Source: Anaerolineales bacterium UBA6668
GTDB taxonomy: Bacteria > Chloroflexota > Anaerolineae > Anaerolineales > UBA6668
Assembly (NCBI GenBank): GCA_002455215.1
Contig: DKKK01000223.1
Location: forward strand, 1 to 7,578
Direction: 5' to 3'
DNA length: 7,578 nt
Position 1 is the first letter of the stretch, and the number at the start of each line of letters is the position of its first letter. The notes under the pieces were generated by a model. It was not told the DNA's origin. It saw only the letters and a program-made list of their open reading frames with translations, and did no database searches. Of this stretch, positions 1 to 5,777 are shown piece by piece. The position numbers were made by a program, and so were the translations under genes.

Positions 1-80
1 AATCTCCACTAGCCGCACGCTAGGACTGTAACCACCACTTTAGGATTTTAAGAAAGCCCTGACCGGATTCCCACATTTAC

Positions 81-108
81 TTGACAGATTTCCACACTTT
101 GCTATAAT
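81..108 (+). promoter_or_regulatory. Sigma-70 promoter of the rplU-rpmA-rpmE operon
   Basis: A perfect -35 hexamer TTGACA lies at 81-86 and a perfect -10 TATAAT at 103-108, separated by 16 bp. The -10 is preceded by TGC, so it also has the extended -10 element. The predicted start of transcription is near 114-116, giving a 5' leader of about 147 nt before the L21 start codon. The stretch that would hold a proximal UP element (about 55-75) is not A/T rich. Such a strong core promoter fits a ribosomal-protein operon. The start point is predicted, not measured. Confidence 0.88.
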
Positions 109-113
109 CTACC

Positions 114-236
114 CACTCCGCACCCCCTGTGGAGTGTTCTTTGTGTTGTCCAATCTCCCCATTTGTGGGAGCAGCAATGCGCAATGTAGCAAACTCAACG
201 GGAATTTTACCCGTAAATTCCTACCCACGCATTGTC
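114..236 (+). promoter_or_regulatory. Structured 5' leader upstream of L21, candidate autoregulatory RNA
   Basis: The predicted transcript starts almost exactly at a 9-bp hairpin: 114-122 CACTCCGCA pairs with 128-136 TGTGGAGTG (one G-U pair) around a CCCCC loop. A second hairpin pairs 155-159 CTCCC with 167-171 GGGAG. A longer-range stem pairs 175-181 CAATGCG with 228-234 CGCATTG and encloses a third hairpin, 198-202 ACGGG with 210-214 CCCGT. No stem is followed by a convincing U-tract before rplU, so any control would more likely act on translation or RNA stability than by attenuation. L21 operons in Firmicutes are known to carry an L21 leader RNA; I cannot show that this one is homologous. 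Pairing was done by eye, without energies or covariation. Confidence 0.45.
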
Positions 237-261
237 AAAGAAGTTTTCAAAGGTACTTTTT

Positions 262-570
262 ATGAAATACGCTATTGTCAAAAGTGGCTCTGGTCAAATG
301 CAAGTCACTGAAGGCAAAATCGTCAATATTGACCTGCTGTCTGCACAGCCGGGCGATACTGTCGAACTGCCTGTCATCCTACTTGCAAATGGCGAAGATG
401 TCCAAGTGGGTCGTCCGGTGCTGGAAGGCGTTACCGTACGAGCTACGGTTATGGACGAAGTGAAAGGCGAAAAAATTCTAGTCTATCACTACAAACCCAA
501 GCAACGGTATCGTGTGTTACAAGGGCATCGCCAACGCTACACACGTATCAAGATTGATTCTATCGGCTAA
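262..570 (+). CDS. rplU: 50S ribosomal protein L21 (bL21)
   Basis: Encodes 102 residues, the usual L21 length. bL21 binds 23S rRNA in the large subunit. The N-terminus MKYAIVKSGSGQMQV matches the family opening MYAVIxxGGKQ-like strand. The C-terminal RNA-binding signature is visible as YKPKQRYRVLQGHRQRYTRI near residues 73-92, with the family's basic stretch and the invariant GHRQ. I chose the ATG at 262 over an in-frame TTG at 232: L21 proteins begin at this point, and AAAGG at 249-253 is well placed as a ribosome binding site. It is the first gene of the operon, behind a strong promoter and a long foldable leader, and rpmA follows after 15 nt. Confidence 0.97.
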   Translation: MKYAIVKSGSGQMQVTEGKIVNIDLLSAQPGDTVELPVILLANGEDVQVGRPVLEGVTVRATVMDEVKGEKILVYHYKPKQRYRVLQGHRQRYTRIKIDSIG

Positions 571-585
571 TGCAGGAGAAATCTC

Positions 586-861
586 ATGGCACATAAGAAA
601 GGTGGTGGCTCTACCCGAAACGGTCGTGACTCGAATGCACAGCGCCGTGGTGTGAAGCGTTATGGTGGGCAATTGGTAAAACCCGGACACATTCTGGTGC
701 GCCAATGTGGCACCCAAGTTCACGCCGGTGAAAATGTGCGCGTTGGACGCGACTACACTTTATATTCTATCGTACATGGTCACGTGAAGTTTATCAAGTT
801 GACCAATGGACGTAACATGGTCGCAGTGATTCCTGTGGAAAGCACGGCAGGAGCAGACTAA
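586..861 (+). CDS. rpmA: 50S ribosomal protein L27 (bL27)
   Basis: Encodes 91 residues, close to the 85 of Escherichia coli L27. The N-terminus [16 protein letters not shown] is the conserved flexible tail that reaches toward the peptidyl-transferase centre. It begins directly with AHKKGGGS, so there is no cleavable N-terminal extension of the kind found in Firmicutes L27. The core motif [19 protein letters not shown] and the later [20 protein letters not shown] are typical of the family. AGGAG at 573-577 gives a good ribosome binding site. The gene sits between rplU and rpmE and overlaps the rpmE start codon by one base (TAATG), so translational coupling is likely. Confidence 0.97.
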   Translation: MAHKKGGGSTRNGRDSNAQRRGVKRYGGQLVKPGHILVRQCGTQVHAGENVRVGRDYTLYSIVHGHVKFIKLTNGRNMVAVIPVESTAGAD

Positions 862-1331
862 TGAAAGCGGAACTTCATCCCAAATATTTCCCACAAGCGA
901 CAGTCATCTGCGCTTGCGGGAACACCTGGAAAGTTGGCTCGACCCTAGCAACCGTCAAGACCGACATTTGTTACAATTGTCACCCGTTCTACACGGGCGA
1001 ACAACGCATTGTGGACACTGAAGGGCAAGTAGACCGCTTCTTAAAGAAGTTGGGCGCACGCCAAAAGTTCATGGAAAAGCGCGAAGCCCAAGTATCCAAA
1101 GCCAAGCCCAACAACTGGGCATTGAACGAGCTCGGCTTAAACAAGCGTGCGGTCGAAGCTTTGGCAGAAGGTGGTTACACCACTGTTCAAGATGTTTTGG
1201 ATGGGCTAACCAGTGGCGGTGACGAAAAACTTTTGGCACTTGCTCGCTTTGGTCGCCAAAGCCTAACCGAAGTCAAGAAAGCCATTCGCACTTTGGGTTT
1301 GGAATTGCCCGGTAGCGAAGCCGCTGAATAA
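861..1331 (+). CDS. rpmE: 50S ribosomal protein L31 (bL31) with a C-terminal RNA polymerase alpha-CTD-like domain
   Basis: Encodes 156 residues, about twice the usual 66-75. Residues 1-65 are a standard zinc-type bL31: the opening LHPKYF, cysteines C17, C19, C37 and C40 in the family arrangement, the motif CHPFYTGEQR, and VDRF at 57-60. Residues 66-86 form a basic linker. Residues 87-149 resemble the C-terminal domain of RNA polymerase alpha: an LGLNKRAVEAL helix, TTVQDVL, then GRQSLTEVKKAIRTLGLEL, which parallels GKKSLTEIK and GLSL of the E. coli domain. By eye alignment, E. coli R265, G296 and S299 correspond to R96, G131 and S134, while N268 and K298 become E99 and Q133. bL31 sits at the intersubunit bridge. 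The tail's function is unknown to me; a helix-hairpin-helix nucleic-acid-binding role is inferred. GGCAGGAG at 847-854 is the ribosome binding site. No frameshift or codon break marks the junction. Confidence 0.93.
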   Translation: MKAELHPKYFPQATVICACGNTWKVGSTLATVKTDICYNCHPFYTGEQRIVDTEGQVDRFLKKLGARQKFMEKREAQVSKAKPNNWALNELGLNKRAVEALAEGGYTTVQDVLDGLTSGGDEKLLALARFGRQSLTEVKKAIRTLGLELPGSEAAE

Positions 1332-1350
1332 CACATCACATTCGTAATCC

Positions 1351-1378
1351 AAAAAGGGGCGGTTTACCGCCCCTTTTT
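1351..1378. terminator. Bidirectional intrinsic terminator between convergent operons
   Basis: AAAAAGGGGCGG (1351-1362) and CCGCCCCTTTTT (1367-1378) form a perfect 12-bp inverted repeat around the loop TTTA. The G/C core of 7 bp is flanked by A and T tracts on both sides, so the same element makes a U-tailed hairpin when transcribed from either strand. It lies 19 nt after the rpmE stop and 29 nt after the stop of the minus-strand permease gene, so it can end both the ribosomal-protein and the transporter transcripts. Confidence 0.93.
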
Positions 1379-1407
1379 GTTTGCTAGCCACTTGAGATAA
1401 AGCGAGA

Positions 1408-4005
1408 TTAACTCTTTTCGTAGGGTTGCCCGTCAGCGGCAGGCATTTGCCCGCGTCCGACCAACCCCGCCAACACAATCATCGTGGCGATGTACGGCAC
1501 CATCTGTAGGAATTCCCCAGGGATGGGCAGTTGCAGTAGGCTTAGTTTATCCTTCAACGAGTCGGTAAAACCGAAAAGCAAACTAGCCGCAAACGAGCCA
1601 ATTGGATTCCAGTTGCCGAAAATCATTGCCGCCAAGCCGATAAAGCCACGCCCAGCGGTCAACCCTTCATCAAAGCGCGGTACGGAGCCTAGCGTGAAGT
1701 ACCCGCCACCAAAACCCGCCATCATCCCGCTCAGCAAGACTGCAATATAGCGGGTGCGGATTACGTTGATGCCCAATGTGTCTGCCGCCTTCGGGTGTTC
1801 GCCTACCGCCCGGTGGCGCAAGCCCCAGCGAGTGTAGAACAGCCCAATGTGGATGACAGCCAAGAATAGGAACAGCGCAAAAACGAAAATATTGTTTTTG
1901 AACAAAATTGGACCCAAGAAGGGGATACCAGAAAGTACGGGAATATCCCATTGGGGGAATGTGCCCGGATTGTTCAGTTCTTGGTAGCGTTGCAAGAATT
2001 TGGCAGAGATGTAGCTGGTTAAACCTAGTGAGAAGATGTTGATAACTGTACCGCTAATGATTTGATTGATTTTGTACTTGATGGAAAGTACGCCATGAAT
2101 TAATCCTAGCAATGCGCCGGCGAGAACAGCCGCCAACAAGCCAATGCTCAAACTCCAGAAATTGCCTTTTTCTAAGCCTAGCCATTGGATAGCCAGACTA
2201 CCCATCAGCGCACCAGCCATCGCACCAGCCAACATCATGCCTTCAATAGCGATATTCACCACGCCCGCCCGTTCTGCCAGCACGCCGGATAGCGCCGCCA
2301 GGGCAATCGGTACGGATTTTACCAGTGCGGTATTGAGCAAACCACCCAAGTTCAGCGATTTGTCTGCCGCACCCCACACCAAAAAGCCAAACACGAAACA
2401 ACCAACAATACCTGCCAAAACGGCATTCGTCCATTTTCCAAACCCGCGGGCTAATTGCACACCACCCAAGATGGCGGCAACCAAAGCGAGCACATTCAGC
2501 GTGATTAGGCTGGGCAATTCAAGTGGGGGTAAAGTGCCTTTGCCGCCCGGTTCCAAGCCAAATTTGGTGATGAATGAGCCGTCCATACCCCGTGCAAACA
2601 ATGCCCAAATGCCAAATGCCAGTACTAGGAAGAGAATACCCATCGTCATTTGGCGGCGTTTTGGGTTGGGTGCGCTTCTTTCGCCGGAGCCTGCCGAAAC
2701 GGCACTAACGTTGGAAACGGTTGCCACAGCGGCTTTGTCTTCCTTCAAACGGTACAGTGTACGAATGATGGCAGGTGCGGCAATGAAGGCTAGTATCAGC
2801 GCTTGTAAGACCGAGATAATATCTACCGGAATGCCGGCAATCACCTGCATTTGGGTAGCGCCATTGCGTAAAGTGCCGAATAAGAGCGATGCCGCCACCA
2901 CTCCCAACGGGTGATTGTTGCCCAGTAAAGCCAGCGCAATCGAGTCAAAGCCGATGCCGGAGGCAAACCCCGGCGTGAAGCGGTAATTCAGCCCCAGCAG
3001 TTCGTTTGTTCCCGCCAAGCCTGCCAAACCACCGGATAGGAACATTGCCAGCACGGTGGCAAGCACAATGTTCATCCCAGCATAGCGGGCGGCATTCGGG
3101 TTTGCGCCTACGGTGCGAAGCATGAAGCCGGTCTTGGTGCGGAACAGCAAGAACCAAACCAATGCCGCCACCAAGAGCGCCACCAAAAAGCCCCAGTGTA
3201 AACGCACCGGGTCTGGGAAAAATTTGGGTAGGCGGGCACTTTCCATCATCAGTGGGGTGAGCGGATTCGTGGAATTTGCATCACGTAGTGGGAAGCGTAG
3301 TAGCCAATCCACCAAACGCACCGCAATGTAGTTCATCATAATGGTGTTGATGACTTCGTGCCCGCCAGTTTTTGCTTTCAGCCAGCCAGGAATCATGCCC
3401 CATAAGCCACCACCCGCAAACCCCGCCAGCAAGGTCAGCGGCAGGTGAATGAGTAATGGAAGTTTGGGCAAGGTGAAGTTCCAAATCGTTCCTTCACCGA
3501 TTTCCATCGCGGTATTGACACCACTAAAGGCGTACCCGACAAAAGCCGCGCAGGTTGCACCCACTAGGAATTGTCCTTCGGCTCCGATATTGAATAAGCC
3601 GGCACGAAAGCCAAGCGCCACAGCCAAACCAGCAAAGATATAGGGCGTGGTGGCTACCAAACTGTCTGCCAGTGGATTGAAGGCACGGGCAATTTGTGCG
3701 CCATCGCCACTGCCCAGCGCGGCAATTATCTTGCTGGGGTCACCAAACGAGCCGACAAAGAGCGCACCATAGGTGGTGGCAACCGTGTTCCAAATTTCTT
3801 TTAGCCCAGCGCCCAATGATTGACCAAAGGCGGCATATACTTGCTCGGTGGTGAGTACAATGAAAATTGCGCCGATGAGTAAACCGGTAAAGACTGCTAA
3901 AACCGGTACCAACCATGCAGAATTGCCGGTGCGGGTACGGGTAAATTCTTCCAGAAAAATCCCTAGCGGATTTTTACTTTTCTTCTCAGGAGTAGAATTG
4001 CTCAT
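1408..4005 (-). CDS. Fused ABC transporter permease, nucleoside type (YufP and YufQ modules in one chain)
   Basis: Encodes 865 residues where relatives usually have two proteins of about 350 and 320. Both halves belong to the branched-chain amino acid/nucleoside-type permease family (BPD_transp_2). Residues 1-420 match the first permease: a transmembrane segment near 31-52, the signature FRAGLFNIGAEGQFLVGA at 133-150, and the cytoplasmic coupling loop RTVGANPNAARYAGMNI at 297-313. A polar linker of Ala, Ser and Val spans about 421-450. Three further hydrophobic segments lie near 453-470, 500-518 and 527-545. The second permease core follows, with ERAGVVNIAIEGMMLAGA at 578-595 and RAVGEHPKAADTLGINV at 732-748; from 547 to the end is 319 residues, the length of YufQ. 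The two signatures are clear internal repeats. Expected role: the membrane channel of a guanosine/nucleoside or purine importer. The ATPase gene ends 10 nt upstream, and AGGATA at 4012-4017 (minus strand) serves as ribosome binding site. The substrate is inferred from the family only. Confidence 0.92.
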   Translation of the reverse strand: MSNSTPEKKSKNPLGIFLEEFTRTRTGNSAWLVPVLAVFTGLLIGAIFIVLTTEQVYAAFGQSLGAGLKEIWNTVATTYGALFVGSFGDPSKIIAALGSGDGAQIARAFNPLADSLVATTPYIFAGLAVALGFRAGLFNIGAEGQFLVGATCAAFVGYAFSGVNTAMEIGEGTIWNFTLPKLPLLIHLPLTLLAGFAGGGLWGMIPGWLKAKTGGHEVINTIMMNYIAVRLVDWLLRFPLRDANSTNPLTPLMMESARLPKFFPDPVRLHWGFLVALLVAALVWFLLFRTKTGFMLRTVGANPNAARYAGMNIVLATVLAMFLSGGLAGLAGTNELLGLNYRFTPGFASGIGFDSIALALLGNNHPLGVVAASLLFGTLRNGATQMQVIAGIPVDIISVLQALILAFIAAPAIIRTLYRLKEDKAAVATVSNVSAVSAGSGERSAPNPKRRQMTMGILFLVLAFGIWALFARGMDGSFITKFGLEPGGKGTLPPLELPSLITLNVLALVAAILGGVQLARGFGKWTNAVLAGIVGCFVFGFLVWGAADKSLNLGGLLNTALVKSVPIALAALSGVLAERAGVVNIAIEGMMLAGAMAGALMGSLAIQWLGLEKGNFWSLSIGLLAAVLAGALLGLIHGVLSIKYKINQIISGTVINIFSLGLTSYISAKFLQRYQELNNPGTFPQWDIPVLSGIPFLGPILFKNNIFVFALFLFLAVIHIGLFYTRWGLRHRAVGEHPKAADTLGINVIRTRYIAVLLSGMMAGFGGGYFTLGSVPRFDEGLTAGRGFIGLAAMIFGNWNPIGSFAASLLFGFTDSLKDKLSLLQLPIPGEFLQMVPYIATMIVLAGLVGRGQMPAADGQPYEKS

Positions 4006-4015
4006 AATACGTATC

Positions 4016-5560
4016 CTATGCTTTTTCTGCTGTATCGCCCAACGCTTCTTGTAAACTGGCGCCTGCCATTAGCAAACCGACCTGCTCTTTGGTAACCGCA
4101 CTGCGTTCCACAATCGCAGTTACTTTGCCATCAAACATGACAGCGATACGGTCAGACAATTTCATCACTTCATCTAGTTCGGTGGAAACCAGCAAAACTG
4201 CACAGCCTTGGTCGCGGCGTGCCAAGATTTGGTCGTGGATAAACTCAATTGAGCCGACATCTACCCCACGGGTGGGCTGGCTGGCGACTAAGAGCTTGAT
4301 TGGGCGGGTGAGTTCGCGTGCCACAATCACCTTTTGTTGGTTACCACCAGAGAGTGCGCCAGCAGGCGTAATGGCATTAGGGGTGCGGATGTCAAACTCT
4401 TTAATCAATTCGTTGGCATGTTTCAGAATATAATCATCCTGCATCACCATACCTTGCGAATAGGGCGGGCGATAGTATTCTTGCAATGCTAGGTTATCGG
4501 TAATTGGGAATTGCAAAACCAAACCATCGCGCTGGCGATCTTCGGGGACGTGTGCCAAGCCACGCTCGGTGATTTGACGCGGAGATGCGTGGTTAATTTC
4601 GTCTCCCATCAGCTTGATTGTACCTGATGTGATGGGGCGTAAACCAGTGACAGCTTCTACCAACTCGGTTTGTCCGTTCCCTTGCACGCCCGCAATCCCC
4701 ATCACTTCGCCACCGTGTACATCAAAGGAAACATTCTTGACGGTTTCGTGATTGGCATCGTTGGAAACATGCAAAGCTTTTATTTCCAAGTGGACAGCCC
4801 CCAATTTCACTGGGTTTTTCTCCACTTCCAGTGCTACGGCACGCCCGACCATTAAGTCAGCCAGCGATTGTTGATTGGCAGTCTTGGGGTCCGCTTCGCC
4901 TACCTTTTTACCACGCCGGATTACCGAAATGCGGTCAGCCGCTTCCAATACTTCGCGTAATTTGTGAGTGATAAAAATAATAGATTTCCCTTGACTGGTG
5001 AGCGAGTGCATGATTTCAAACAAGGCATCCGCTTCTTGCGGCGTTAATACCGCTGTTGGCTCATCAAAAATCAAAATATCGGCTTCGCGGTAGAGCAATT
5101 TGATAATCTCTACCCGTTGTTGCACACCGACTGGTAAATCACCCACCATTGCATTTGGGTCTACTTGTAAACCAAAGCGGTCCGAAATCTCCTTAATGCG
5201 TTTGGCGGCGACTTGACGGTCTAGCATATCGCCTACTTTCACCGATTCTTCACCCAACATCACGTTTTCAGTCACTGTAAAAACGGGTATTAACATGAAA
5301 TGTTGGTGAACCATGCCGATGCCTGCACGGATGGCATCCCCCGGTCCATGCAGTTCCACTTTTTTGCCCCGCACAAAGATCTCACCTTTGGTGGGCTGGT
5401 ATAAACCGTACAATATGTTCATCAGTGTTGATTTGCCCGCACCATTTTCGCCAAGTAGGGCATGTATTTCACCCTGATTTAAGGTCAGGTTGATGTGGTC
5501 GTTGGCAAGAACACCTGGAAATTGCTTGGTTATGTCGCGTAATTCGAGTACTGTTTCCAT
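4016..5560 (-). CDS. ABC transporter ATP-binding protein with two nucleotide-binding domains (NupO/YufO-like)
   Basis: Encodes 514 residues, the usual length for tandem-domain ATPases of sugar and nucleoside importers. Domain 1 (about 1-240) is complete: Walker A GENGAGKST at 37-45, Q-loop Q86, signature LPVGVQQRVEI at 142-152, Walker B ILIFDEPTA at 162-170, and H-loop H199. Domain 2 (about 255-500) is partly degenerate: GVQGNGQTEL at 291-300 lacks the Walker A lysine, the signature LSGGNQQK (403-410) is intact, and the Walker B region reads LLVASQPTRG (423-432), with Ser-Gln where Asp-Glu is usual. This asymmetry is normal for the family. The protein should energise the fused permease encoded just downstream. 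The expected cargo is a nucleoside, by similarity to NupO/YufO and BmpB-type systems. No Shine-Dalgarno sequence is visible before the ATG; instead a perfect palindrome ends two bases upstream. Confidence 0.93.
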   Translation of the reverse strand: METVLELRDITKQFPGVLANDHINLTLNQGEIHALLGENGAGKSTLMNILYGLYQPTKGEIFVRGKKVELHGPGDAIRAGIGMVHQHFMLIPVFTVTENVMLGEESVKVGDMLDRQVAAKRIKEISDRFGLQVDPNAMVGDLPVGVQQRVEIIKLLYREADILIFDEPTAVLTPQEADALFEIMHSLTSQGKSIIFITHKLREVLEAADRISVIRRGKKVGEADPKTANQQSLADLMVGRAVALEVEKNPVKLGAVHLEIKALHVSNDANHETVKNVSFDVHGGEVMGIAGVQGNGQTELVEAVTGLRPITSGTIKLMGDEINHASPRQITERGLAHVPEDRQRDGLVLQFPITDNLALQEYYRPPYSQGMVMQDDYILKHANELIKEFDIRTPNAITPAGALSGGNQQKVIVARELTRPIKLLVASQPTRGVDVGSIEFIHDQILARRDQGCAVLLVSTELDEVMKLSDRIAVMFDGKVTAIVERSAVTKEQVGLLMAGASLQEALGDTAEKA

Positions 5561-5561
5561 G

Positions 5562-5579
5562 ATTTGATTCTAATCAAAT
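5562..5579. promoter_or_regulatory. FNR/CRP-type palindrome abutting the ATPase start codon
   Basis: ATTTGATT (5562-5569) and AATCAAAT (5572-5579) form a perfect 8-bp inverted repeat with a 2-bp centre. Inside it is TTGAT-N4-ATCAA (5564-5577), the exact consensus half-sites of FNR-family regulators. It ends two bases before the ATG at 5560 on the minus strand, where a ribosome binding site would normally be. It may be a repressor operator, or an RNA hairpin (7-bp stem, TAGA loop) that blocks translation initiation. The symmetry is seen directly; the regulator is inferred from the consensus alone. Confidence 0.55.
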
Positions 5580-5640
5580 GCTTAGAATTTACAAGTGGGG
5601 GATGCCCAAAAAACACCCCAAAAATAGAGAGAAATAGCGT

Positions 5641-5668
5641 AAAATGACACAAATCGTTATTTTGTCAA
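5641..5668 (-). promoter_or_regulatory. Possible promoter of the transporter operon
   Basis: On the minus strand a perfect TTGACA (5668-5663) is followed after 16 bp by CATTTT (5646-5641), a poor -10 with only three consensus matches. Transcription would begin near 5634 and give a leader of about 74 nt ending in the palindrome at 5562-5579. An alternative -10, TAAATT at 5591-5586, lacks a good -35. The weak -10 would be consistent with a regulated promoter, but the call is tentative. Confidence 0.3.
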
Positions 5669-5685
5669 CTTTAGTATGATGACAA
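5645..5685. repeat. Three alternating TGACA/TGTCA half-sites in the divergent region
   Basis: TGACA (5645-5649), TGTCA (5663-5667) and TGACA (5680-5684) occur at steps of 18 and 17 bp. The second and third belong to a perfect 6-bp inverted repeat, TTGTCA at 5662-5667 and TGACAA at 5680-5685, with a 12-bp spacer. The TTGTCA arm is the reverse complement of part of the candidate -35 of the transporter promoter. A bound regulator here could act on both divergent transcription units. No regulator gene is present in the window. Confidence 0.35.
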
Positions 5686-5703
5686 GCTTAACTTTTGAAT
5701 TGA

Positions 5704-5712
5704 TGATATATT
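5704..5712 (+). promoter_or_regulatory. Possible extended -10 promoter of the P450 gene
   Basis: TGATATATT contains an extended -10 TG element and TATATT, one mismatch from consensus, without a matching -35 at normal spacing. Transcription would start near 5719, placing the palindrome at 5752 and the tandem repeat at 5778 in the 5' leader of the P450 message. This is the best candidate I found on the plus strand of this gap, but it is weak. Confidence 0.3.
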
Positions 5713-5751
5713 TGATACGGATGGAAACTGCGCTTTTCCCTTGCGTTTTTT

Positions 5752-5763
5752 GCCAAATTTGGC
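5752..5763. promoter_or_regulatory. 12-bp perfect palindrome upstream of the P450 gene
   Basis: GCCAAATTTGGC reads the same on both strands. It lies 52 bp before the P450 start codon, a plausible position for a repressor operator. The symmetry does not extend beyond 12 bp and I do not recognise the motif as that of a specific family. Confidence 0.35.
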
Positions 5764-5777
5764 TGAGTAATTACCTT

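Noticed and set aside
232..261. TTG start at 232 that would give L21 ten extra residues
   Set aside because: L21 proteins begin at MKYAIV-type sequence, and the ATG at 262 has the better ribosome binding site.
129..311. 60-residue open frame (GTG start, or ATG at 178) in the L21 leader running into rplU
   Set aside because: It overlaps rplU in another frame, has no good ribosome binding site, and the region is better explained as a structured leader.
2144..2914. 256-residue plus-strand open frame
   Set aside because: It lies wholly antisense to the permease, whose family signatures are unmistakable. Its Pro/Ala/Lys/Thr-rich composition is that of a reverse-frame shadow.
4089..4433. 114-residue plus-strand open frame inside the ATPase gene
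   Set aside because: It is antisense to conserved ATPase motifs and resembles no family; a shadow of the real gene.
4130..4690. Degenerate Walker A and Walker B in the second ATPase domain as a sign of decay
   Set aside because: Loss of the Walker A lysine and a SQP-type Walker B in the second domain are normal in tandem nucleoside- and sugar-importer ATPases, and the signature motif is intact.
5561..5640. Purine riboswitch in the transporter leader
   Set aside because: A purine riboswitch would make sense for a nucleoside importer, but I see neither its three-way junction nor its conserved loop sequences; only a palindrome and a weak 5-bp stem are present.
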